Notes under the pieces: model-generated
What the model was told of the DNA's origin: nothing
What the model saw: the letters and a program-made list of their open reading frames with translations, nothing else
Databases searched by the model: none
Source of the DNA: an uncultured Oceanospirillales bacterium
Lineage (GTDB): Bacteria > Pseudomonadota > Gammaproteobacteria > Pseudomonadales > Litorivicinaceae
NCBI GenBank assembly: GCA_913061245.1
Contig: CAJXTO010000102.1
Span: 1 to 5,645 of the forward strand
Length of the DNA stretch: 5,645 bases
Direction of reading: 5' to 3'
Translations under genes and position numbers: made by a program
Part shown: piece after piece, positions 1 to 5,351 of the stretch
How the letters are laid out: each line of letters opens with the position of its first letter
Numbering within the stretch: the stretch's first letter is position 1

Positions 1-1631
1 CCATCAAAGCGCAAAGTGTGACACTGAATTACACGGCGCTTAACGGCGAAACCTACGAATTGAACATCATTGATACGCCGGGTCACGTTGACTTCAGTTA
101 CGAAGTGTCACGTTCGCTGTATGCGTGTGAAGGTGCTCTGCTCGTGGTTGATGCGGCTCAAGGCGTCGAGGCGCAGTCGGTAGCTAACTGCTATACGGCG
201 ATTGAGCAGGGCCTCGAGGTGGTTCCAGTCTTAAATAAAATGGATCTGCCTCAAGCCGAGCCAGAACGCGTCAAAGAAGAGATCGAAAATATTATCGGGA
301 TTGATGCGTCTGACGCGATTCCATGTTCTGCCAAAAGCGGGATGGGTATCGATGATCTTCTCGAACAACTGATCGTAAAAATTCCACCGCCGTCGGTGGA
401 TCGGACACTTCCAACACAAGCATTGATCATCGACTCATGGTTCGATAGCTATCTGGGTGTTGTGTCGTTGGTCCGAGTGACGCAAGGATCGTTGCGTAAA
501 GGACAAAAGATTCGAGTCAAAAGTACTGGTCGCGATTGGCAGGTGGGTGATGTAGGTGTCTTCACGCCAAAGCGTCTCTCGAAAGATGTCCTGCAAGCGG
601 GTCAGGTCGGGTTCATGATTGCGGGCATTAAAGATATCCACGGAGCCCCAGTTGGTGACACCTTAGTTGATACAAAGTTCTCAGATACCGACGCGTTGCC
701 TGGGTTCCAGAAGGTCAAGCCGCAGGTATATGCTGGTTTGTTCCCCGTGTCAGCGGATGATTTTGAGGACTTCCGTGAAGCTTTAGAAAAACTGACACTG
801 AATGATGCCAGTTTGATTTACGAACCTGAAACTTCCGATGCACTCGGATTTGGCTTCCGTTGTGGCTTCTTAGGAATGTTACACATGGAGATCATCCAAG
901 AGCGTCTCGAACGTGAATATGATCTCGATTTGATCACATCAGCACCGACGGTTGTGTATGAAGTTGTGACGAGCGATGGCCAAACGCTCTACGTGGATAA
1001 CCCCTCACGCCTTCCAGATATTGGCTCAATCGAGGAGATGCGTGAGCCGATCGTCGCGGCAACGATTCTGGTGCCGAATGACTATGTGGGCTCTGTGATG
1101 ACGCTCTGCGTCGAAAAACGGGGTGTGCAGAGAGATCTCAAGTACATGGGTAGTCAGGTTCAGATTGAGTTTGATCTTCCGATGGCAGAGGTTGTGATGG
1201 ATTTCTTCGACCGACTGAAATCGGCAACGCGCGGATTTGGCTCGCTTGATTACAGTTTTGTGCGGTTTGAGTCCTGCCCATTGGTACGACTCGATATTCT
1301 GATTAACGGGGAGCGTGTCGATGCGTTGGCTGCGATCGTTCATAAAGACCATTCGCAATCGAGAGGTCGCGAACTGGCTGAAAAACTGCGCGAATTGATT
1401 CCTCGTCAAATGTTCGATGTTGCGATCCAAGCAGCGATTGGTCGTCATGTGATTGCGCGAACGACGGTGAAAGCATTGCGCAAAAATGTTACGGCAAAAT
1501 GTTATGGTGGCGATGCGACGCGGAAGCGTAAGTTGTTAGAGAAACAGAAAGCCGGTAAAAAACGAATGAAGCAAGTGGGTCGTGTCGAGATTCCACAAGA
1601 TGCTTTCTTGGCTGTATTAAAGGTAGATTAA
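1..1631 (+). CDS. lepA: Elongation factor 4 (LepA), 5' end cut off by window edge
   Basis: EF4/LepA is a ribosome-associated translational GTPase of the EF-G family, implicated in back-translocation and 30S biogenesis. The reading frame is open from the first base (complete codons from 3, beginning IKAQSV, the end of the switch I region), so the gene starts upstream. By comparison with the roughly 599-residue E. coli protein, about 53 N-terminal residues carrying the P-loop are missing. Visible G motifs are DTPGH (72-86), NKMD (234-245; E. coli has NKID) and SAKSG (327-341). The domain II barrel follows (about 420-640), then the EF-G-like domain III/V region including RCGFLG and the HMEIIQERLEREYDLD stretch (about 840-930). 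The LepA-specific C-terminal domain ends in the basic KRKLLEKQKAGKKRMKQ tail and IPQDAFLAVLKVD. The GTG at 18 is an internal valine codon, not the true start. Family assignment is near certain. Confidence 0.98.
   Translation, partial: IKAQSVTLNYTALNGETYELNIIDTPGHVDFSYEVSRSLYACEGALLVVDAAQGVEAQSVANCYTAIEQGLEVVPVLNKMDLPQAEPERVKEEIENIIGIDASDAIPCSAKSGMGIDDLLEQLIVKIPPPSVDRTLPTQALIIDSWFDSYLGVVSLVRVTQGSLRKGQKIRVKSTGRDWQVGDVGVFTPKRLSKDVLQAGQVGFMIAGIKDIHGAPVGDTLVDTKFSDTDALPGFQKVKPQVYAGLFPVSADDFEDFREALEKLTLNDASLIYEPETSDALGFGFRCGFLGMLHMEIIQERLEREYDLDLITSAPTVVYEVVTSDGQTLYVDNPSRLPDIGSIEEMREPIVAATILVPNDYVGSVMTLCVEKRGVQRDLKYMGSQVQIEFDLPMAEVVMDFFDRLKSATRGFGSLDYSFVRFESCPLVRLDILINGERVDALAAIVHKDHSQSRGRELAEKLRELIPRQMFDVAIQAAIGRHVIARTTVKALRKNVTAKCYGGDATRKRKLLEKQKAGKKRMKQVGRVEIPQDAFLAVLKVD
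1619..1623 (+). promoter_or_regulatory. Probable ribosome binding site of lepB
   Basis: AAAGG lies inside the last codons of lepA, 11 bases before the ATG at 1635. The spacing is slightly long and the bases just before the ATG (AAGAA) may also contribute. With only 3 bases between the lepA stop and this ATG, lepB is probably read from the lepA transcript. Confidence 0.5.
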
Positions 1632-1634
1632 GAA

Positions 1635-2384
1635 ATGGATTTCACGCTCATATTGGTCGTCATCGTGCTCGTATCAGGCGTGATTTACGGTTTAGATCTT
1701 CTGTACTTCAAGAACAAACGAAACGGTCGCGAGCCAGGTATCATTATCGATTATAGTCGCTCGTTTTTCCCCGTACTGTTTTTAGTACTTCTATTACGAT
1801 CGTTTTTATTTGAGCCGTTTCAAATTCCAAGCGGATCAATGCTTCCGACTTTAAAGATTGGCGATTTCATCCTCGTTAACAAATTCGATTATGGGCTTCG
1901 TTTACCGGTGCTTGGTAACACAGTCGTTGAAGTTGGCGAGCCAAAGCGTGGTGATGTCATGGTATTCAAATACCCAGAAGACCCACGCATCAATTTTATC
2001 AAGCGCGTTGTCGGTATTCCTGGAGACACCGTTGAGTACCGAAATAAAGTGGTTTACATCAATGGTGAAGCTCAGACGTTAACGCAGGTGACGCCTGATG
2101 GATCACTCGTTGTTCCGCCTCTGACTGAAGAGGCGTCCGAGCAATTGGGTGATCGTGAACACAGAATATGGCGCCGGATGACTCAAGGACGTGATTTTGG
2201 TCCGATTCAGATCCCTCAGGGCCAGTATTTTGTGATGGGCGATAATCGAGACAACTCAAACGACAGTCGTGTTTGGGGATTTGTTGATGACTCACTCATT
2301 GTTGGGCGCGCATTTGCTGTCTGGATGCATTGGGAGAAGTTGTTGTCGATTCCTTCGTTCAGTGATGTACGGATTATCCAGTGA
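1635..2384 (+). CDS. lepB: Signal peptidase I (leader peptidase)
   Basis: This inner-membrane serine/lysine-dyad protease removes signal peptides from exported proteins on the periplasmic side. It has 249 residues. A first membrane segment (about 3-25) is followed by a basic cytoplasmic loop (KNKRNGR, 26-32), then a second membrane segment (about 43-60). The catalytic serine is S68 in PSGSMLPT and the general-base lysine is K123 in INFIKRVVGIPGD. The conserved box GDNRDNSNDSR spans 202-212. E. coli LepB is about 324 residues, so this is a compact form; the region between the lysine box and the GDNRDNS box (about 145-190) is short, and the protein contains no cysteine, so the disulfide of the E. 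coli domain II is absent. The ATG start fits the N-terminal membrane segment. The gene follows lepA by 3 bases and its stop overlaps the rnc start. Confidence 0.97.
   Translation: MDFTLILVVIVLVSGVIYGLDLLYFKNKRNGREPGIIIDYSRSFFPVLFLVLLLRSFLFEPFQIPSGSMLPTLKIGDFILVNKFDYGLRLPVLGNTVVEVGEPKRGDVMVFKYPEDPRINFIKRVVGIPGDTVEYRNKVVYINGEAQTLTQVTPDGSLVVPPLTEEASEQLGDREHRIWRRMTQGRDFGPIQIPQGQYFVMGDNRDNSNDSRVWGFVDDSLIVGRAFAVWMHWEKLLSIPSFSDVRIIQ
2116..2135 (+). repeat. Perfect 7-bp inverted repeat (hairpin) inside lepB
   Basis: CGCCTCT at 2116-2122 pairs perfectly with AGAGGCG at 2129-2135 around the 6-base loop GACTGA. It falls in codons for residues 161-167 of LepB (PPLTEEA), a poorly conserved part of the protein. 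No T-run follows, so it is not an intrinsic terminator. The pairing is seen directly; any function is unknown and it could be chance. Confidence 0.4.
2381..2384 (+). promoter_or_regulatory. GTGA stop/start overlap, lepB to rnc
   Basis: The rnc GTG start (2381-2383) overlaps the lepB TGA stop (2382-2384). Only a weak GGA (2371-2373) lies upstream, 7 bases from the GTG. The next in-frame ATG is at RNase III residue 32, inside the conserved catalytic domain, so GTG is the only plausible start. The arrangement favours termination-reinitiation or coupling to lepB translation. Confidence 0.65.
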
Positions 2385-3061
2385 GCGCCACTGATCTCGA
2401 CGACTTACAATCGCGTCTAGGTTATCGGTTCAAGGACATCGAGCATCTTGAATCAGCTCTCACGCATCGAAGCATGGGGCCTTCGCACAATGAGCGTCTT
2501 GAGTTTTTAGGTGATTCGATTGTGAATTTTGTCGTTGCGGAAGCGCTCTTTCGGCGTTATCCCGAGGCTCGAGAGGGTAAGCTCACTCGGATGCGTGCCT
2601 CGCTGGTGCGCGGCCAATCATTATCTCAACTTGCCAGACGCTTACAGTTAGGCGAAACGATCAGGCTCGGAAGTGGCGAACGAAAGAGCGGTGGTCGCCG
2701 TCGAGATTCAATTCTAGCGGATGCAATGGAAGCTGTGATTGGCGCTATTTTCCTTGATGGTGGAATGGCTGCCTGTCAAAGCTGTATTACGACTTGGCTC
2801 GAATCTGAGCTGGCTTCTGTGAATCCGAACCAAGTGGATAAGGATCCGAAGACTGCATTACAGGAATGGTTGCAGAGAGAGAAGAAAGAGCTTCCCGTGT
2901 ATCGGGTTCTCGAAGTCCTGGGGCCTGCTCACCAACAAACGTTTCGTGTGCAAGTACAGGTCGATGGTTTAGAACAATATCCGGTAGGCACGGGAGCCTC
3001 TCGACGCGAAGCTGAACAGGCTGCTGCCGCAGATGCACTGTCACAGTTGAGTGCGTTATGA
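2381..3061 (+). CDS. rnc: Ribonuclease III
   Basis: RNase III is a dimeric, Mg-dependent cytoplasmic endonuclease that cuts double-stranded RNA; it matures rRNA precursors and processes structured mRNAs. The 226 residues match the length of the E. coli enzyme. The nuclease domain (about 5-145) carries the signature NERLEFLGDS (37-46) with E38, E41 and D45. The second metal cluster is D114 and E117 in ILADAMEAVIGAIF. All five acidic residues sit at the same numbers as in E. coli. The double-stranded RNA binding domain spans about 155-226, from DPKTALQEWLQ to the GTGASRREAEQAAAADAL helix. Translation begins at a GTG overlapping the lepB stop and the gene ends overlapping the era ATG. Co-expression with era makes sense because both act in 16S rRNA maturation. 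There is no 5' leader of its own here, unlike the E. coli rnc operon, where RNase III cuts its own leader. Confidence 0.98.
   Translation: MSATDLDDLQSRLGYRFKDIEHLESALTHRSMGPSHNERLEFLGDSIVNFVVAEALFRRYPEAREGKLTRMRASLVRGQSLSQLARRLQLGETIRLGSGERKSGGRRRDSILADAMEAVIGAIFLDGGMAACQSCITTWLESELASVNPNQVDKDPKTALQEWLQREKKELPVYRVLEVLGPAHQQTFRVQVQVDGLEQYPVGTGASRREAEQAAAADALSQLSAL
3035..3054 (+). repeat. Short inverted repeat just before the era start
   Basis: GCACT (3035-3039) is complementary to AGTGC (3050-3054), with a 10-base loop. The 3' arm begins at A3050 and shares two bases with the only weak Shine-Dalgarno-like GAG (3049-3051) ahead of the era ATG at 3058. A 5-bp stem is weak, and an alternative ACTG/CAGT pairing overlaps it. 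Possibly chance. Confidence 0.2.
3058..3061 (+). promoter_or_regulatory. ATGA stop/start overlap, rnc to era
   Basis: The era ATG (3058-3060) overlaps the rnc TGA stop (3059-3061). The best upstream Shine-Dalgarno-like element is only GAG at 3049-3051, which suggests that era translation depends on ribosomes finishing rnc. Confidence 0.6.
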
Positions 3062-3951
3062 GCTCTCGGTTCGGTTTTGTTGCCATTGTAGGGCGTCCAA
3101 ATGTTGGTAAATCAACGCTTTTAAATCATATCCTTGGCTTTAAGCTTTCGATCACTTCGCGCAAACCACAAACAACTCGGCACCGTGTGCTTGGTATTTG
3201 GACAGAAGATGAAATCCAAATTGCGTTTGTGGACACGCCAGGAATGCACACAGATCAGCCCAAGGCCATGAACCGAGTCATGAATCAAACTGCCGAACAG
3301 GCGATGTCCGGCGTTGACGCTGTTGTGATGTTGACCGATGGAAAAGTTTGGAATGAGTTAGACGAACGTGTTTATCAAAAGGTAAAGCGTGCTGACTGCC
3401 CAAAGTATTGGGTTATCAATAAGGTCGATAAACTAGACAATAAAAATGAGTTGTTGCCGCATATTCAAGCCATTGTTGAAGACCATCCGTTTGACGAAGT
3501 CTTTCCGGTATCGGCGCTTAAGAACCTGAACTTGGATCCTCTGTTGAGTGCGTTGAAAACGCAGATGCCAGAAGGGCCCTTTATGTACGACGAGGATCAA
3601 ATTACCGACCGTTCAGAGCGTTTTTTGGCAGCGGAAATTGTCCGAGAGCAGATCATGCGCCAGCTCGGTGACGAGGTGCCCTATGAAACCACAGTTGAGA
3701 TTGAATCATTCGATCACAGCGGAGATCGTGTTGGGATTCATGCACTGATTTCGGTCGAGCGGGATGGTCAAAAGGCGATTCTTGTTGGTGAGGGCGGAGG
3801 ACGCCTGAAGCAAATTGGTATCGAGGCACGAAAGCGTCTCGAGGACTTGCTCGAAGCGCATGTAGCATTAAAGCTTTGGGTGAAAGTGCGCGCCAGTTGG
3901 TCAAATGATGAGCGGGCTTTAAAGTCGCTGGGCTACTTCGAGTCTGACTGA
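3058..3951 (+). CDS. era: GTPase Era, 30S ribosome assembly factor
   Basis: Era binds GTP and, through its KH domain, the 3' end of 16S rRNA near the anti-Shine-Dalgarno sequence, helping the final steps of small-subunit assembly. It has 297 residues, against 301 in E. coli. The GTPase domain shows G1 GRPNVGKS (12-19), a G2/switch I region with PQTTRHR (37-43), G3 DTPG (59-62), G4 NKVD (121-124) and G5 SAL (152-154). The KH domain occupies about the last 100 residues, after TDRSERFLAAEIVREQIMR, and ends in the conserved LWVKVRASWSNDERALKSLGY. The GXXG loop reads GEGG (244-247), whereas E. coli has GNKG. A lysine or other basic residue is expected there, so this is slightly unusual, though R249 and K251 follow. 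The gene overlaps rnc by four bases and recO by one. Confidence 0.98.
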   Translation: MSSRFGFVAIVGRPNVGKSTLLNHILGFKLSITSRKPQTTRHRVLGIWTEDEIQIAFVDTPGMHTDQPKAMNRVMNQTAEQAMSGVDAVVMLTDGKVWNELDERVYQKVKRADCPKYWVINKVDKLDNKNELLPHIQAIVEDHPFDEVFPVSALKNLNLDPLLSALKTQMPEGPFMYDEDQITDRSERFLAAEIVREQIMRQLGDEVPYETTVEIESFDHSGDRVGIHALISVERDGQKAILVGEGGGRLKQIGIEARKRLEDLLEAHVALKLWVKVRASWSNDERALKSLGYFESD

Positions 3952-3953
3952 TG
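3949..3953 (+). promoter_or_regulatory. TGATG stop/start overlap, era to recO
   Basis: The era stop TGA (3949-3951) shares its last base with the recO ATG (3951-3953). Upstream there is only GAG (3940-3942), 8 bases from the ATG, so coupled initiation is likely. Confidence 0.6.
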
Positions 3954-4613
3954 CAAAAGCTCTGGGTGATCCGGAAGCAGCCATACCGCGAGACAAGCGC
4001 ACTATTGACCGTGTTAATAGACGATAACCGCTTGATTCGATGCGTTGCTCGAGGTGGTGGCAAGGTGAGCGAGTTCCAGCCGTTATTTGGCTTGTTGACG
4101 ACGAATAAGGGCTTATCGAACCTGTCTAAAATCGAACCTGCAGGCCCGCGGTTACCTTTATCTGGCGTTGAGCTGATTAGTGCGCTCTATCTGAATGAAA
4201 TCACGCACTGGATAATTCCCGAAGGGGCTGAAGTAGATAGTCTATTTGCGACCTACACGCGATCAGTCACGGATGTTTCACTTGGTAAAATCAAAGCACT
4301 CCGTCTCTATGAGCGGTGCTTGTTAGAGGCAGAAGGGCATTATCCAGTATTGGATCGCGATCGATCCGGCCATCCATTGCGACGAGATGCTTGGTATCGA
4401 CTACACCAACATCAAGAACTGGTGGAAGTGCGCAGTGATGAGCCTGATGCATTGGTTGCTGACGATTGGTTGGCGCTCGCGGAAGGTAGCTATAACGATC
4501 CAAAGAGCTTAAAACACGCTAAATGGTTGCATCGAGCATTAGTTGATATAGCGTTAGATGGTCGACGTCTCGTATCGAGAGAAATGTTAATGGAAATCGG
4601 GAAAACACAATGA
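3951..4613 (+). CDS. recO: DNA repair protein RecO
   Basis: RecO acts with RecR in the RecFOR pathway, displacing SSB so that RecA loads on gapped DNA, and can anneal single strands. This is a divergent family, and at 220 residues the protein is shorter than the 242 of E. coli. The N-terminal OB-fold is recognisable from LWVIRKQPYRETSALLTVL (4-22) and RLIRCVARGGGK (27-38). The central helical part contains LPLSGVELISALYLNEITHWIIP (68-90), closely matching the E. coli PLSGITLYSGLYINELL stretch. The C-terminus ends with the AKWLHRALVDIALDGRRLVSREML pattern (190-213). No zinc-binding cysteine cluster is present, as in E. coli. The basic stretch that follows VAKGARSKR in E. coli is trimmed here to VARGGGKVSEFQP. 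The start is fixed by the one-base overlap with era and by N-terminal similarity. Position in the era-recO-pdxJ order strengthens the call. Confidence 0.93.
   Translation: MQKLWVIRKQPYRETSALLTVLIDDNRLIRCVARGGGKVSEFQPLFGLLTTNKGLSNLSKIEPAGPRLPLSGVELISALYLNEITHWIIPEGAEVDSLFATYTRSVTDVSLGKIKALRLYERCLLEAEGHYPVLDRDRSGHPLRRDAWYRLHQHQELVEVRSDEPDALVADDWLALAEGSYNDPKSLKHAKWLHRALVDIALDGRRLVSREMLMEIGKTQ
4352..4367 (+). repeat. Inverted repeat with three clustered GATC sites inside recO
   Basis: GGATCG (4352-4357) and CGATCC (4362-4367) are perfect inverted arms around a 4-base centre. Three GATC tetramers occur within 14 bases (4353, 4359, 4363). The stretch encodes the DRDRS of RecO, and repeated Asp-Arg codons (GAT CGN) may explain it entirely. 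Confidence 0.3.
4598..4602 (+). promoter_or_regulatory. Probable ribosome binding site of pdxJ
   Basis: CGGGA within the last codons of recO lies 7 bases before the pdxJ ATG (4610). The ATG itself overlaps the recO stop in an ATGA (4610-4613). This is a somewhat better Shine-Dalgarno match than those of the other downstream genes in the window. Confidence 0.4.
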
Positions 4614-5344
4614 ATCAGTATGTGAGGCTTGGGGTGAATATCGATCACGTGGCGACATTGCGAAATGCACGTGGCGGACAAGACCCTCATCTATTGCAGA
4701 TGGCTCTAGCTGTCGAAGAGGCAGGCGCAGATGGTATTACGATTCACTTGCGCGAGGATCGACGTCACATTAAAGATGAGGATGTGTGGTTACTAAGAAG
4801 TCACCTGCGTACACCCATGAATCTTGAAATGGCAGCGACCGACGAGATGGTCCGGATTGCCTTAAAAGCGATGCCAAAGGCTTGTTGTATCGTTCCCGAG
4901 CATCGTCGTGAGGTCACCACTGAAGGTGGTTTGAACGTGGTCGATCAGCTCTCAGAACTCGGGATGCAGGTTGCAAAGCTCAGTGATGCAGGAATTGAGG
5001 TGAGCCTATTTATTGATGCAGACCGAGATCAGATCCAAGCAGCCCACGACATTGGTGCTCCAGTGATTGAGCTTCACACCGGGGAATACGCTAATGCAAG
5101 CTCACCACAGATGGTCGACAGGGAGCTCGAGAGGCTTGAAGAGGCCTCTGCATTCGCTCAAAGCTTGGGATTGATCGTGAATGCTGGGCATGGTCTAACT
5201 AAGTTCAATGTGGCCTCAATTGCTGCGATTGAGGGGATGAACGAATTAAATATTGGGCACAGTCTGATCGCGAGATCACTAATGGTTGGTCTGCCAACAG
5301 CAGTGAGAGAATTTCGCGAGATTATGGATCGTTCTTGCCAATGA
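4610..5344 (+). CDS. pdxJ: Pyridoxine 5'-phosphate synthase PdxJ
   Basis: PdxJ is a cytoplasmic TIM-barrel enzyme, an octamer in E. coli, that condenses 3-amino-2-oxopropyl phosphate (3-amino-1-hydroxyacetone 1-phosphate) with 1-deoxy-D-xylulose 5-phosphate to give pyridoxine 5'-phosphate in the DXP-dependent vitamin B6 pathway. It has 244 residues, against 243 in E. coli. Conserved segments include LGVNIDHVATLRNARG (7-22), with N10, D12 and H13, and ITIHLREDRRHI (43-54), containing catalytic H46 and phosphate-binding H53. NLEM (71-74) carries catalytic E73. EVTTEGGL (101-108), SLFIDAD (132-138) and VNAGHGLT (190-197, with catalytic H194) follow. NIGHSLI (214-220) holds the phosphate-binding G216 and H217. 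All key residues are offset by one from E. coli. The ATG overlaps the recO stop, and the gene end overlaps acpS, its usual partner in this operon. Nothing is missing. Confidence 0.98.
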   Translation: MNQYVRLGVNIDHVATLRNARGGQDPHLLQMALAVEEAGADGITIHLREDRRHIKDEDVWLLRSHLRTPMNLEMAATDEMVRIALKAMPKACCIVPEHRREVTTEGGLNVVDQLSELGMQVAKLSDAGIEVSLFIDADRDQIQAAHDIGAPVIELHTGEYANASSPQMVDRELERLEEASAFAQSLGLIVNAGHGLTKFNVASIAAIEGMNELNIGHSLIARSLMVGLPTAVREFREIMDRSCQ

Positions 5345-5351
5345 TCATTGG
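5338..5351 (+). promoter_or_regulatory. 14-bp perfect palindrome across the acpS start codon
   Basis: CCAATGATCATTGG is identical to its reverse complement and contains both the acpS ATG (5341-5343) and the pdxJ stop TGA (5342-5344). In RNA it could form a 5-bp CCAAU/AUUGG stem with a GAUC loop, enclosing most of the start codon. A weak GGA (5326-5328) is the only Shine-Dalgarno candidate upstream. The symmetry is seen directly; a regulatory role is conjecture. Confidence 0.35.

Noticed and set aside
18..20. GTG at 18 as the lepA start codon
   Set aside because: The codons before it (IKAQS) are in frame and match the conserved LepA switch I region, so the true start is upstream of the window.
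1026..1448. Minus-strand open frame of 140 codons opposite lepA
   Set aside because: It lies wholly inside the well-conserved lepA coding sequence, its translation shows no recognisable domain, and the + strand product is unambiguous. It is an antisense shadow.
1773..1788. GTACT/AGTAC hairpin in a T-rich stretch of lepB as a terminator
   Set aside because: The stem is only 5 bp, AT-rich, and inside the second membrane segment of LepB. The T-richness is explained by Phe, Leu and Val codons, and termination here would cut the operon within lepB.
2343..2377. Possible sigma-70 promoter for rnc at the lepB 3' end (TTGTCG followed by TGTACG)
   Set aside because: The -10 candidate matches the consensus poorly and no alternative pair has a good spacing. 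Not enough to call a promoter.
3653..4063. Minus-strand open frame of 136 codons across era/recO
   Set aside because: It spans two confident + strand genes, has no recognisable motif and no convincing start context. Chance open frame.
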